Positions 13,294-27,034 are shown, counted from the stretch's first letter. The stretch is 64,000 bases of DNA from Chamaecrista fasciculata (GCA_003254925.1 QANZ01018333.1:1-64000); one strand, 5' to 3'. Made by a program: numbers and translations. The notes: a model not told the origin generated them from the sequence alone.

Positions 13294-16197
13294 TTTTCTT
13301 TTTACTGAATAATCTGACATGCATGAGTACTAGATTCGGCTAAAGCTGTCCCTAACTGCGTGCACTCAAACTCCACTAGTAAAATTAACCAGTGTAAATG
13401 TTGATAACTCGATTTAGTTAATAAAACCACAGCATAATGAATTTTCATTGATTTTGAAATGTAAAAAAAAAATTATAATTAGGCATTAGATAGAGGGATG
13501 CACGGTTCAGATATCTGAATTAAGAGTCAGAACTTCAACATATTTAGGTACTTTTGCAATGATGATTTTGTGGATAATATGGAGGGAGAGACTGAGGGGC
13601 AAGCGCAAGGCAACAAGCATAAAGGAGTGGGGGGTTTTTGCTTCTTTTCTTTGACATGGAATATCATATTGGACGATTGTTTTTTCTTCTTTTTTTCCCT
13701 GATGTTTTCAAATAATTGTTTTTAGACAAATTCTTTGGACACTAATTACTACGAGGGCCTTCCAATCAATTTTTTAAGTGGCCGGGCTTATGTCATTTCT
13801 TTTGCAAATATGGTTTACTCAACTCTTATTGGTGGATACTATATATATGGAGATAGTTTAGGAGTTCAGATTCCGTGTTATTGGGTTATACGACGATTTT
13901 TTTAAAGATGGAATATAAGATTGGGCGACTTTTATTATGGTTGAGGAAAACGTGGTCGTTTCCTTTGCTTCAAGTGCAAAGTTGATATCATGATGAATCT
14001 GTGTGTCCCCCACATATTAAAATTAAATTTTTGAAAAAAATAGTAATTAATAATGATGATGGTTACTGCTTAAGATAAACTGATAAAGTAAACTCTGAAG
14101 ACGAGTCTATCTCTGCTACGTTCCAAACTCCAAAGGAAATATATATAATTTACAATTGAGGCGGTGACACTTCAACTATATCCTTTATTTGGTATAGTAT
14201 TCAATATAAATAAAATAAAATAGAATATGGGGCTCACCTCACTGAAGAAAAAAGGCACAGAAATTAAGCCGTGAACGTCCATGTCTTGTTTGCTTTCTTT
14301 ATTTAATTGACAACTGAGAGAAAAGGGTATCAAACTTTAAATATTTGTAGTTAAATCATCAACTACATCCATGGTAGTGGATCCCTTCCTTCATTCACAC
14401 CTGCAACGAGACACTTGAAAGAGAAAAAAAAAGAGGAAAAGGAAAAGAAAAGGCAAATTTCAAGCTTTAATGTTCTCGCTTATATAAGGCATGGATTCCA
14501 CTATAGGTAATAGCCTGTCTCATCCTGTCTTGGATGAATGGCTTAAAGAACCAAAAATACCATGAATGCTTCAAAACAGAGGACAAGGATGTCAAATAGT
14601 TAGATCATTCCTAATGATTGAATAGGAAAACAAATTAAACACACGTTGAATGTTTCCAAACAAGATCTAAAATAATAATCAATTGGCATAATAAGAAAAA
14701 TTAAACTAGCAGCTAGACGTGGACGTACCGAAAATCCTTCCGACCAAACAATACAATAATGAATAACCCCTAGCTAATACGGACTACATTTTAATAAGAA
14801 TTTGCAGTGACCCACAAGGCTTAAAAATAATTTTAGCGTAAGGGACGTAAGTTAGACGAATAATGGGAAAATGAAGCAAGAGAGAGATTGTTACGTAGGT
14901 AGCATATTGATAGATGGACTTGGAAAAATTAGTTAAAACCGAACGGGTCAAAGTGGATATGAAACATTTGGGGACTATATGGTTGTGTTGGCCGGTCTAC
15001 AAATAATGGTGTCTGTAGTCTGTAGAGTTTTGATGAGCTTGCTTATAAACCATGAAATGTGAGTGGGAAAAAAGGGAGAAAGCATGCCCATGCCCTAGAA
15101 CTTGGAGAAGAGTACACTTTTGGTATTAGAATATGACATTTGTTATGTATTATTTATTATTTTGATGTTATATAGTAATGTATGTATGGGTAGATGTAAA
15201 TAGTATAGAAAGGGAAAAAGTAGTTGATGGTTTTGACAGTGTTTGGAGAGGGATTAGGAGGCAAAGAATTTGAGTGGGCTGCGGTGAGAGATGATATGAT
15301 AGTGGGTTTGATGATGATGATGATTCACGCCGGCAGCTTTACTCTCTTTCTCTCTCTCTACCCAATTGGCAGTTTCGCACGCCTGCTCCCACTCATTTCA
15401 CTTGTATAATACTATATTTTTCTATTTCTTTTATTATTATTATTATTATTGTTTGGTTCTCTCTCTTTCTCTTTCATGAAGAATGAAAAGCTAATCCACT
15501 AAGAAATTTGGTGATCTCTCGCTTCCTAACTTTTTCTCACACTTTCATATTTTTCATCTTTTGTCAGTCATAATTCTATACTAAGCATCGATCAGCTAGC
15601 TAGCTAGGCCATGACCCCCTATATAACCATGTAAATTTATTTATTTTTTCTTTATAAAAAAAAATAAAAAGTTAAATTTGACTGAGAAACTCATATATAT
15701 CATCTCATGAGTCTCGGTCAATATCTCTCTTAGGTTGCACAGATTTTAAACAAAAGAAACACTATATGTATGTATGTATCCGACTATCCCCCACCAAATT
15801 AAAGAATGAGATGGAAAAGAAACCCAACCCCACTTGCCTTGCATTCCCCCATCGATACCACAAAAACGAAAGCAGATTTAATTTAACCCCATTGACCAAC
15901 ATCTCTCTATCCATGTACGTCTATGTCTATATATATTCGTTTAGAAAAATGAATCTCTCGATTAAATAATTAATTAAACAATATTCTATATATTAATATC
16001 AATTGGGATGAAAATGAAGAAGCCCCTGGTGGTGTAATCATTCCATATTCTACCCAATTCTGAGAGTTAAAAACAGTAGTAAAGGGGGGGGGCGTTGCTT
16101 GTGTTGAGACGCAAGCAAGCAAGTAAGAAGTAAGAGAGAGAGAGAGAGAGTATAGTTTATTGGATGTGAGCTAGTGGTGTATGTATTAGTGGAGTAG
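13294..16197 (+). promoter_or_regulatory. Long upstream region of SHORT-ROOT
   Basis: About 2.9 kb without a credible gene. It holds an (ATT)n microsatellite near 15430-15450, CT-rich stretches near 15340-15360 and a (GA)n tract at about 16132-16150, 50 bp before the ATG. The GA/CT tracts are candidates for GAGA-binding (BPC) protein sites. No other element was recognised. Confidence 0.35.
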
Positions 16198-17694
16198 ATG
16201 GATACGTTGTTCAGGCTAGTCAGTTTTCAACACCAACACCAACCAACTGATCAATCTCCCATCAACTCCAACTCCACCACCACCTTCACCAATTCTTGTA
16301 CCTCCAGATCCTCCTCCGCACAAAACAACAACAACTACAACGTCGACTATCATCAATACTACTACCAACACCAACAAGAGCAACAAGACGAAGTATGCTT
16401 CAACAACCTTTTGATGGATGAAGAAGACTTATCCTCGTCTTCTTCTAAGCACCACTACTATCCCTATCAACAACAGCACCACCCTTCTTCTTCCTCCACC
16501 ACCACCACCACCATTGATTCCTCCTTCAACTTCGACTTCTCCGGCAACAACAACGCCACGTGGGCACCTGATCTTCTCCTGGAAACGGCACGTGCCATTG
16601 CGGAGAAGAACACAGCACGTGTCCACCACCTGATGTGGATGCTCAACGAGGTGGCTTCTCCTTACGGCGACACCCACCAAAAGCTAGCCTCTTATTTCCT
16701 CCAAGCCTTTTTCGCTCGCATCACCAATTCCGGCCTCCGAACCTACCGTTCTCTTTCCTCTGCTTCTGACAAAACCTGCTCCTTCGACTCCACCCGTAAA
16801 ACCGTCTTGAAGTTTCAAGAACTCAGCCCCTGGACCACCTTCGGCCACGTCGCCTCCAATGGCGCCATCCTTGAAGCCTTCGAAGCCGAACCCAAACTCC
16901 ACATTCTCGACTTCAGTAACACCTATTGCACTCAATGGCCCACCCTCCTCGAAGCCCTCGCCACTCGATCCGACGACACTCCTCACCTCCGCCTCACCTC
17001 CGTCGTCTCCTCCGGTGGCGGCGTTCACCGAGTCATGAAGGAAATTGGTAGCCGGATGGAGAAATTCGCTAGGCTCATGGGAGTACCCTTCAAGTTCCAC
17101 GTCATCCATCATGCGGGTGACCTGGCAGACTTGAACTTAACGGAATTAGATATCAAAGAGGACGAGGCTCTGGCCATCAACTGCGTGAACTCCTTACACA
17201 CCGTTAGGAAGGTGGTTGGGAACGAACGTGACGTGTTGTTATCGTCGTTTGGGCGGTTACAACCGAAAGTGGTTACGGTGGTGGAGGAAGAAGCTGAGCT
17301 GGAAGTGGGATTGGATGGGTACGAATTCGTGAGGGGAATGGAAGAATGCATGAGGTGGTTTAGGGTATATTTGGAGGCATTGGAGGAGAGTTTTCCGAGG
17401 ACGAGCAACGAGAGGCTGATGCTGGAGAGATCGGCGGGGAGAGCGGTGGTGGATTTGGTGGCGTGTGCGCCTTCTGAGTCCACGGAGAGGAGGGAGACGG
17501 CGGCGAGATGGACGCAGCGTCTGCATGGGAGTGGCTTCAATACGGTGTCGTATAGTGAGGAAGTTTGCGACGATGTGAGGGCGTTGCTGAGGAGGTACAA
17601 GGAGGGATGGTCAATGACACAGTGCTCACACGCCGGAATATTCTTGACGTGGAAGGACCACCCTGTTGTGTGGGCCAGTGCATGGAGGCCTTGA
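16198..17694 (+). CDS. SHR: GRAS-family transcription regulator SHORT-ROOT
   Basis: An intronless 498-residue frame. It opens [11 protein letters not shown], the diagnostic SHR N-terminus, followed by about 110 residues rich in Gln, Asn, Ser, Thr and His. The GRAS domain starts near residue 122 ([21 protein letters not shown]). It continues with the VHIID-equivalent [17 protein letters not shown] near residue 234, LHRII, PFYRE and the C-terminal SAW motif (VVWASAWRP). SHR is made in the stele, moves one cell layer outward, and with SCARECROW specifies endodermis and ground-tissue divisions. Arabidopsis SHR is slightly longer (531), the difference lying in the low-complexity N-terminus. From memory SHR maps to chromosome 4 in Arabidopsis, so its place among chromosome-5-type neighbours is notable. 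The 3' half is GC-rich and yields antisense frames that are not genes. Confidence 0.96.
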   Translation: MDTLFRLVSFQHQHQPTDQSPINSNSTTTFTNSCTSRSSSAQNNNNYNVDYHQYYYQHQQEQQDEVCFNNLLMDEEDLSSSSSKHHYYPYQQQHHPSSSSTTTTTIDSSFNFDFSGNNNATWAPDLLLETARAIAEKNTARVHHLMWMLNEVASPYGDTHQKLASYFLQAFFARITNSGLRTYRSLSSASDKTCSFDSTRKTVLKFQELSPWTTFGHVASNGAILEAFEAEPKLHILDFSNTYCTQWPTLLEALATRSDDTPHLRLTSVVSSGGGVHRVMKEIGSRMEKFARLMGVPFKFHVIHHAGDLADLNLTELDIKEDEALAINCVNSLHTVRKVVGNERDVLLSSFGRLQPKVVTVVEEEAELEVGLDGYEFVRGMEECMRWFRVYLEALEESFPRTSNERLMLERSAGRAVVDLVACAPSESTERRETAARWTQRLHGSGFNTVSYSEEVCDDVRALLRRYKEGWSMTQCSHAGIFLTWKDHPVVWASAWRP

Positions 17695-20451
17695 CCACGT
17701 CACCCTCACCGTTACATTACGATCTTTCTTTCCCTCGCACGTGCTCTCGGTTTTTTTGCCACGTGCCTCCTGCACCCATATATAATAGATCCACTTTAAT
17801 TTAATTATTATATTTTCCCCATATTATTTCTTTATTTTCCATTATCATCCTTAATTAGCACTTAACAGTTTGCAGGGGAGGTGTGGGGTGGGGAGGAGAG
17901 CATGCTTGTATGAAAAAAAAGGAATGGAGCACAATATTGATTGTTCTTTCCGTTACGTTAGTTGTTCTTGATCAAAAACATTTTGTGATTATTATTTTCT
18001 TTTTTCTACCAGAAATTAATGAATGGATAGGTTATGGCTTTTGATAATATGTATCAACAACGATTTGATCGAGTCAAGGTTTTTCATTCATTCAACCATC
18101 GTTTCTCAATTATATACAAATACAATGTATTAATTAACTAATTATATGTACATATAGAATAGCCTAGTCTCCTTAATTATATTATAGGTGCTATATAGTT
18201 TTTCATTGATATATATATATATATATATCCTGGTTGGCTTGGTGCTGCCCAATTTGACCCGAGATGAAATGCATGATTAATAACTAAGAATCCGGACAAA
18301 TCATAATTAATACGATTTCACAATAAGAAAGGTATTTTAAAGTTGATCTGATGGAGTACTTAACCTACCATATATATAGTATAGTATATACACAAATTCT
18401 TGATTACTCTTGGCAGATAGATGGGTTTCAAAAAGAAATAGGGTTCGGTATTTGGTATGGAAAGATGAGATCAGCGAAAAGCACATTACAAGTTTAATTA
18501 TTAGGAAATGGCTTAGGATTTACTAAGTAAGTGCACATCCATAAACATAAAGTAGTATAAAAGAGAGGTCATATATAAATATATTATATAGTTCTTGGGC
18601 CATTAGAATCTTAGGACGGCCACCGAGTTAATTGGGTTATGTATGCTTTAGGGAATCTCATCAAAAGGCGTACAGGCCTAGTGGCCATCACGCTGTTTCT
18701 GAATTGCCATTGTATTCTCTCATTCAAATTTCAATCTTATTTTTTATTATTATTATTTATTCCACTTCTCTGATGTATGTATAAATCATCTTCCCATTAT
18801 CTTCACCCTCTTTTAAGGCCCCACAAACCATGAACTCTTTCATTCAAGGGGGGCTCATATGATCAGATGCAACTTTTGCCCTTGAAAGCCAATAAATTGA
18901 GTAAATAAACAATGAAAAGGAAATTTTGTGAAATAGTGGGTTCATCTTTTAAGGCTTTGCATTTCTTGAACTGCTAAGTGCTAGTGAGGCTTGCTCTCTC
19001 CACGTTTACATACCCACATCCATCCATCCATCTTTTTGCATCTTAATTTATTTGTCCCTTTGATTATACAATAATTCTAGTTGCTTTCCATTTAGTTTTC
19101 TTTAAAGGGCTAAGGCCTTTAACGCTGGACCATGCCTTCTTCTACAAGTTTAAGCTTTTGCTATCCTTTTCTATTACATTGACAACGACCAGCTGATACC
19201 TTTATGTTTTATTGGGACCAGGTTCAAGTAAAAAGCTAATTCGAGTCCATAATTGCCAGCCTATAGCACTTTATCATTTTTGTCACTGTCTGTCACTCCT
19301 GCTTCTGCGAAGCTACGGTTAATAAATAGAAGAATTAACTAAGACGAAACAGGAGACAAAGAAATGCAAATAAATAAATCAAGAAAAAGTAGGATTAAGC
19401 TTGCAAGTAAAATTGATGTGTGACATCTCCTATTGCTTCAATCACCACTTCACCAGCATACCAAGAGAACAAGTCCTCTATGCGATCACATCTTGCCTTC
19501 AATTCACAAAAATTAAGGTCGGCCACAGAGGATATATATATATATACAGCTACATATTTGCTATAACACCACGACCTGCTAAAACTCAGCCCAAGGCACT
19601 ATGGCAACTAGTAAAATATAAGGAAACACAAAACAATCAAAGAAACAAACAGAAAAGGAATATAATATAGATAATGGGTCGCTCATATGACATATGAGTT
19701 AATTTGGTCTTCTTTTGTTCACAGTTTGCCGCTGAAAGATGATAGTACAAGCATATGATCGTTAGAGAACGCTACGGCTTTATGACGCGCAATTTTCTAA
19801 AGCGCAATAGCTGAATTCTTCGTGCGGGTCACCATTAGGTCGCTGTCCATTCGAGTTGTACAGAAAGCTCAATCCGTATATATTTCCTTTCCCCACTCAC
19901 CACCTAGAAACGCACCAGAATGCATAGTTTAGAGTGGGATTCCAAGTCAGCAACTTTCGAGATTCTGGGAAGATTTGCTTTCTCGAGTGCGCAGATCGAT
20001 GAAAGTTGCAAGTTTGAATGACCAGAGTAGCATTTTAAAGGAGCAGGTGGAGCAATTCCAGATGGTATACCTCATAATAAAAATAAAGGACAACACATAA
20101 TACACACATGAATGGATCACATTTATATATATATATATATATATATATGTATGCACAATATGTCATCTCATACAGCTGATCAGCAATGTTGGCTTATTTG
20201 ATTTGCAAAATTCCCATCTGTTGATAACTTTTGTCCATATGTTTACTCTCCCTCAATCTGATATTGACTGATATTGACTTCACCTAAATTATGTGTCAGT
20301 CAACTTGGTTCTTGACACACAAGTTCCCAAGTCCAAACCTCCATGGTGCGAGAGAACTTTTAAGCAAGTGCTTAGCAAGGCAGCTCTCAGTAAGACAGAC
20401 TGAGGCTTCATATATGATTACAAATGTACAAAGAGAAAACACCTATATTTT
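17695..20451. other. Spacer between SHR and GH43, no gene seen
   Basis: AT-rich DNA with (AT)n microsatellites at about 18209-18228 and 20124-20148. The part next to 20451 is expected to hold the GH43 3' untranslated region. No coding region or transposon end was recognised. Confidence 0.5.
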
Positions 20452-23400
20452 CTAAACCAACCCGACCCTTGACAGTCTCCATTTTCTATGCCAATAGATA
20501 GACACTCTTGACCACAATGGAAATTCAAAACTGAACTCTAAAGGCTGATCAGCAGGTCCTGCCACTATCAAAGGCAACCATACATATCTTGAGTCCCTTA
20601 AGTCAGCCGGCTTCCACCGATCAGCCATGAAAATAAATGAACCTGGGAGCCCAGGTAGAGGAAGAACAAAAGTGCTCTGAGCAAAGAAGGTCGTTTGTCG
20701 AAACACTTTGTTTCCTCCAATGCATGGATTACCCATTGTCTCCCAAGGCCCCAAGATAGAATCAGTTGCATGAGCCAGAGCCTCATTTGGAGCCCATCCT
20801 GTGCAGCCTGATGTGATCATGTAATATGTGCCCCGGTGCTTGAACAAAGCCGGTGCTTCTCTGTGTTGTCCCACAAGAATCCTTCTCAATACGGATGTCA
20901 CATTGAGATAATCCTCTGTTAAGGGTCCTATGTGCAGTTCACTATTGTCCTCAGAGGAATATATTAGATATGCCACCCCATCATCATCCTTGAAAATTGT
21001 CATATCCCTGCTTTCATATCCATGCGGTCTTTGGCTACCAAGATAATCAAAAGGACCATCAGGTGTATCACTGATTGCTACTCCAACAGATGCTTTGGTA
21101 TAGTTGGCATCATCAATATGCATCCACATCACGTATTTTCCAGTCTTGTCATTGTAAATCACTTTTGGCCTCTCGAGCACATTGGACTTGTGCAGATCAT
21201 GGGTTTCATTTGTTTCCTGTGCTGCCAAAACGATTCCCTCATTTTTCCAAGTCCACAAATCCTTGGAGGAATAGCAGCTGACTCCTATAATGTCCACCTG
21301 ATATGGGAGAAAATGATGTAGATTAATTTTATGTTTGTCACAAGGGTATGCGGCTTAGTAAATACAATGTTGGTAGGCAAAAAAGATGAAGTTACAATAG
21401 CATCAGCGTGAAATATAATACTGACATCTCACTGCCATAAATAGCATCAGTATCAATTAAGATTTTTTTCAAAATAATTGTCTCCATACAATAACAGTCA
21501 CTGAAAGGAAAGAAATATAATTTTATGAGGAACGGTTCACTTCAAATCACTAAGGTGTATGGACATACACGAAAGACACAGTACAGATAAAATAACATTA
21601 CTGGTGCTTAATTAAAAGTATCTTACAAATTCATCTCTAGTTAGGCATGAGTTAAAAGACGAGGCACACAAACTCAATTGTGTTGCCATCTTTGCACTTA
21701 TCAAAAGAAAGATAAGAAATTTGCCCAATTTAATTGAGCTGTTCAAAAAATAAGTTTCCTTGACATCTGCAACCTCTTGAAGCAAACCAGCAGGTTGAGA
21801 GAACGGACCACCGTGTGAAAGGCCAACAAAGCCACAATCTTTCCCTCCCTCTTTTTGTAAAAGTTTTAAAGTTTTCTCTACCTTGTGTAAAAGATTGACT
21901 GGTTTAGAGAATTTAGGTCATAACCTTTTCTAGGGATTATCAAACATATCAGAAGTACTTCTTGGAAGTAGAAACTAATTAATGTTTAGATTTAAGATAA
22001 AAAAGAATAATAATAAGTTGAATCTGAGCCTTAAATGGGAGATAAAGTAAATAAGTTCGGTGCAATGCAATATCAGTTGTTGTACCAGAAGGTCTTGTAT
22101 TCTTGGAAAAGTACCGAGTCATCATGGATTAAGCCAGGTACATAAAGCAGAATTGGATGTAAATCTGGTTCAGTTAGAACTTAGAAGTTATTAATAAAAG
22201 GGCACAGATTTTAAGATTTTCATGTGTTTGGTATGGTAATTTGAGCTATGTAAAGTGGATTACAATGTAAAGGGCTTTACATTACATAGGTCATTTTTCT
22301 TTACTTGACATTTCTGATGTAATCCAAGTCTACCTAGGGAATTATGGTAGAATTCCTAATTTGCCCCTCTCACTCTCATCCCATCTCCTCCCCCAAATGG
22401 TGAACGGCGGCGGTGTACGGCGGCGCCGACCACCGTGGACCACCGTGCACGGCGGCGCCGACCACCGTGGACGGCGGTGGTAGGCGGCGGTCTGGTGGTG
22501 GTTGTGGGAAGGGCATTTTTGTCATTTTTTTCTATATCTATTTTACTTTCCCTCCCCTACCTTTTTATACCAAACACTTTCAATTTTTACCTACTTTACA
22601 TTCCCTCAACTACTTTTCCTTTCCCTCACAATTTTTCCCTTGTAAAACCCTTTCCTTTACATACCTCAAATGGTACCAAACGGAGCCAAAGAGAAAAAAG
22701 CATTTGGCACAGCGTTATTCAGCTTTAGTCAGAACTGAAAGTAATAAATCTGGTTCAGTTATAACTTATAAGTTTCATTTTTATGCAAGTTAATATTACT
22801 TAAGTGGAAAATAAAAGAGATAAAAGCACTAGCAACAGCGGATTTCAGCTTTAGTCATTTCACCTGGACCACATTCTCTACCTTGTGCTATTATCTTTTC
22901 CATTGATTGAGGAGGCTGTCAAGTTTATCTCTCAGTATGGTTATTTGCATTTGCGTCACGTTGGGATACTCTTACAATGACAGTATCTCCTCTGTCACAT
23001 TAACAGATCATAATATATCCCCTTTTGTAGAATAATGAGAATATAGAAGTCTCATGCTAAAATTAACATTTAAATTATGAACCAAAAAAAAATTCTAAAG
23101 CGTCCAGCTGCCAAAGTTTTGGAGTATTAATATTGATTGAGAATGTCCGAAAATCCGAAACTCAAGAAACAAGGTATCTATTGTGAACCTACGTGAATCA
23201 CAACTCGCAAGGCCCCTTAAACAGTAATCTACCAAGAATTGAACTCAAGTCTAGTCAAGCAGCTGGGGAAAAAGAAGGATCAAGCATTTTTAATCTACTA
23301 AGTTCCTTCTTATAATTTAAACATTTCATCAATTCATTTTAACTGAATAGAATATAGAATTGCAGCCAAGTCCTATAAGCTACAAGAGAAATCATAACTT

Positions 23401-23996
23401 GAAGTTAAAAAACAAATTTTCTGTCAAATTAAACGCCTTACCCGGGCAACTCCATTCTGGGGAGCTAGGTAGTAGGTGGGTCCATCTTTGTACTCACCAT
23501 ACCAATAGTACGTCCTAGACAATTTATCATACAGAATGCCCCCTCCATGGGCTTGAATAGGATTTCCATCAGTGTCCAGCCAAATTCTTCCAGGATAGTA
23601 GTAATAACTATCATTGCCAGCATCCTTCAATGGATCTATCGCACTTTTGTGATTAGGAAAAAATATGTGTTTCAGCTGTGAATCTTCATCCAGGAATTCA
23701 TCAATCAGGGTGTTTGTCCGCTTAGGTCTGCGTTTTTCTGCTCGAGGGGACCTCTTTCTGGGTGGGGGAATTTGAATGTTCTCTTCTTCTACTTGTTGAA
23801 GTTCACGAAATTGAGGATGATGACTAGCAAGCAATTGGAACTCCCCATCTTCCCCATTTTTGTGGAGAACATTGGAGAACAAATTAAGCATAAGAAGGCA
23901 TCCTACCAAGCTCCATATCACAACAGAAACAGAGCATCTGTTGGCTGCATTGCAACGTAGATTTACTGATCTCCTTTGTTTATTCCTCATCTTCAT
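20452..23996 (-). CDS. GH43: Glycoside hydrolase family 43 protein, Golgi type II membrane glycosidase
   Basis: Two exons (23996-23442 and 21297-20452) join in phase 0 to give 466 residues, matching the Arabidopsis GH43A/GH43B pair in size and structure. A short basic N-terminus is followed by a membrane segment (VSVVIWSLVGCLLMLNLF, about residues 23-40), then a basic/proline linker. The five-bladed propeller follows, with IQAHGGGILYD, YYWYGEYKDG, ERPKVIYNDKTGKYVMWMH, DGPFDYLG, SRDMTIFKDDDGVAYLIYSS, EAPALFKHRGTYYMITSGCT and GWAPNEA. The Arabidopsis proteins are Golgi exo-beta-1,3-galactosidases acting on arabinogalactan proteins; that activity is inferred here. The 2.1 kb intron contains an inverted-repeat element at about 22221-22687. 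Codons 1 and 3 are both ATG, and the first is chosen. Confidence 0.93.
22221..22687. mobile_element. MITE-like element in the GH43 intron with GC-rich core
   Basis: Inverted ends: left GTTTGGTATGGTAATTTGAG, then CTATGTAAAG; right, reverse-complemented, CGTTTGGTACCATTTGAGG, then TATGTAAAGG. Inner sequences also pair (AGGGCTTTACA with TGTAAAACCCT). The middle (about 22400-22510) is strikingly GC-rich, with a duplicated GGCGGCGCCGACCACCGTGG block. This contrasts sharply with the AT-rich intron and may be captured DNA. Target-site duplication not resolved. Confidence 0.55.
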
Positions 23997-26094
23997 TTTC
24001 TCCTCTTATCTTCAAGATAATGCTGCATTAACAAAATGCAACCTATGGGAACCAATAACCCAACTAAATATAAGTCACTAACTCCTAATATACAATGTAA
24101 GACAATACCTATTTTAATGTTTTAAATCAATTCAGGGAAACAAAATACAAAATACTGAAAATGGTGTCAACGAAGTTTTGGGTAATTGAATTTTCCCCTT
24201 TCTTAGTTACATAATTTATTGTTTCGATGGACAAATTAAATTGCAAGAGGTTCAATACTCTGATGATTAGACGTCGGCCCTATATTACAAACTGGTCAGA
24301 ACTCAGGAACTACATCGGAGCACTAATGCGTTACGGCATAATCGTATTTCATATCGAAACAATAACCACATCCACTCATTATTTGAATTTCATTGGGGGT
24401 AAGAAAATTAAAGGGTTGTATCCACAAAGAAAAATCAAACTAATTAACTGGCAAGTTACAGTAGCAGAAATGAGAAAAAGGGTTTTCCCATAAAAACATA
24501 AGAATTAGAGTTCAAACCCATCAGTCAGATCCTTCAAGAAATTCACAAGACGATAAAGTAGCTTAGACCCACATTTAGCATCGCTTCCAAGTGAAGCAAA
24601 CAGGAAAAGTTCATCAGCACAGTTTCAAAAACGAAAAGGAATAAAAAGACAAAACCCCAACAGATACACGATAAAACCTACAAAACAATCAGAAGTGAGA
24701 ATCCAGAAAACAAGGAGTGAGTAGAGTAGAAAAATCACCTGGTAGTAAAGGAACACTGGAAGAAACAACACTCCCGGACATGGAATTTTGTCGACGGTAA
24801 AACCACCGCACTAATTAGTTAGTACCATTAGGCAGAGCAGACGCGAAATCAGAGGAAGAATCATGAATACGAAATTAATTAGACGTGAAGAGTTGTTAAC
24901 TTTGGGAGCAGTTCGGATCTGAGGATAGTGATGTTGACAAGTGACCAAAGCACCTCTTCCTATATCTGCCGTTGCCTTTTGATCCCTAACACCCAATCTC
25001 TCTCACGTGTAGAGTCGTAGAGGATTTACGATTTTGAGCTTTCTTTCTTTTCCTTATTCCATTTTTTTTTCATTTTTATTTTTTAACTGAATGTTCTCGA
25101 TAAACGCAGCAAATGCAATCCTAGAATTTACTGTTTTAGCGCCCAGCAACACTTGGACGGTCAGTCTCAGTGCAGCATGTAAATACATAAGCTTCTTTGT
25201 AGCGTATCGAAGGTGACGATTGATGACGATGCCAGTACGACTACTGTCACTCACTTTCGTCTTTATATGAATTTTTGTAACTAAAAGAAATATTATATCG
25301 TAATTTTATTAATAAATTTAATGGTCAAAATATATATAACTTCACTAGTAATTTTCGTATTTGTACACTAGAGTTTTCATGTAAAACTTCTCATAATGCT
25401 TGATATTTACTTTGCTGGCCTTGAAACAAAACACAAACAACTCATTTAAAGAAAAAAAGAAAGTAGAAGAATCTAAAATTATGAAGGTCAAAATTTTCAA
25501 TTTAATTAGATAGATGATTATGTTTATTTTTTTAAAATCAATTATCCGTATGTTATATTTAGTTACACGTCAAGATTGCCATCTAAATTATATTAATTAA
25601 ATTTTTGTTAAATAAATGATTACCAAAAAAAATTTGTTAAATGAATTTGAAGCGGTAATGTACCTTGCAATGCATGGGAGTATTTGATAATTTTGTAATT
25701 AAGAATAAATTTTAAGAAGCCAGGATTATCCTCACATCCTAAAAATGCATCCCTTAAAAAAACAACAATTCAACTCGGCTAACCTTTTCTTAAAACATAA
25801 AGTTATCATTAATGATATTTCCACCAATTCATGAATACCATGTTTTCCAGCTTTCTTCATTTGTGCAAAGCAAGAGTCCATCCAAGGATTTTCTACCCGT
25901 GCACTAAAGGAAAATAACAAACATTAAACTATTATTGAAGATATGTGTTAAAAGCATTAAATGAAACCTTCTTTATTAAGAAAGTATTGTGATATGTTCA
26001 AATGGAAAATGCTAAATTGGAGTTACATTCAAAATATGCACGCAGTGATTGGAATTGGAAATTGCACATAAAATCTTAATGCCATATTTACGGT
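23997..26094. other. GH43 upstream region and AT-rich spacer
   Basis: The GH43 leader probably contains an intron, with donor-like CCAG/GTGATT near 24738 and acceptor-like TGCAG near 24025 on the minus strand. That placement is only an inference. Beyond about 24900 nothing but AT-rich sequence is seen. Confidence 0.35.
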
Positions 26095-26465
26095 AAATTT
26101 GTTAGGTCTATTTTTATAAATAATATAAAAAAATAAAGTATTTAAATTTATAGGACAAAAAAGAAACTATTTAAGTATATGGGAGTGTCCCAATACACGT
26201 GGATCAATCACCCGGTGCCACGTGGCACCGGGTGAAATTTTTTTTTCAAATTTTTTTTGGGACACTCGGACGCCGTTCAAGTGTCTCCCTGCTGACACAG
26301 TTTTGAAAATTTTTGGGGATGAGGCCTATATATAATGGGGAAGGTAGGTAGAGAAAATGGAAGAAAGAGAAAATAGAATCATGAAAAAAAATATGAGGAG
26401 AGAGAGTAAAAAAAATAGATATAAAATATGAGAATTTATGAGTGATTGGTGTATAGATTGAAGAA

Positions 26466-27034
26466 TTTGGTATATAAGGAGTTGTTTTGTAATTTTAATT
26501 ATAACAAATTTTACGAAAATTACATATTGACCCCAACACAATTTTGTAAATTTTAACCATAACACATTTGAAATTTTTAATCATAACACATTTGAAATTT
26601 TAACCATACACTCTGGTATTCAGGGACTTATTTTTAATTTTTTAAAAATTTTTTGGGGTCAATATATAATTTTTGTAAAATTTGTTATGGTTAAAATTAC
26701 AAAATAACTCCAAAGAATACCAAAGTGTTAATGGAAAATACCACATGGTACCAAAGTTAAATAGGGTCAAACCATAGGGTACCCTATGGTAAGATTTGGT
26801 ACCCTGTGATATTTTCCATTAACACTTTGCTAATCTTTGGAGCTATTTTTTAATTTTAACCATAACAAATTTTACAAAAATTATATATTGATCCCAAAAA
26901 ATTTTTAAAAAATTAAAAATAAGTCGCTGAATACCAGAGTGTATGGTTAAAATTTCAAATGTGTTATGATTAAAAATTTCAAATGTGTTATGGTTAAAAA
27001 TTACAAAATTGTGTTGGGGTCAATATGTAATTTT
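26466..27034. repeat. Large inverted repeat (nested foldback), right arm running into the assembly gap
   Basis: Two arms of at least 250-300 bp face each other about a perfect 20-bp palindrome centred at 26780/26781 (ACCATAGGGTACCCTATGGT). The arms carry TTTGTTATGGTTAAAATTAC and its complement, plus GGTACC-containing blocks related to the element at 12875-13293. The right arm is cut off by Ns at 27035. It is probably a foldback of that family inserted in the larger element. Confidence 0.7.

Noticed and set aside
16684-17600. Antisense frames of 142 and 163 codons within SHR
   Set aside because: They arise from GC-rich codons of SHR and have no recognisable domain.
26160-26340. Promoter-like block as a retroelement terminal repeat
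   Set aside because: No second copy, primer-binding site or coding region; it lies inside the Mutator-like element's boundaries.
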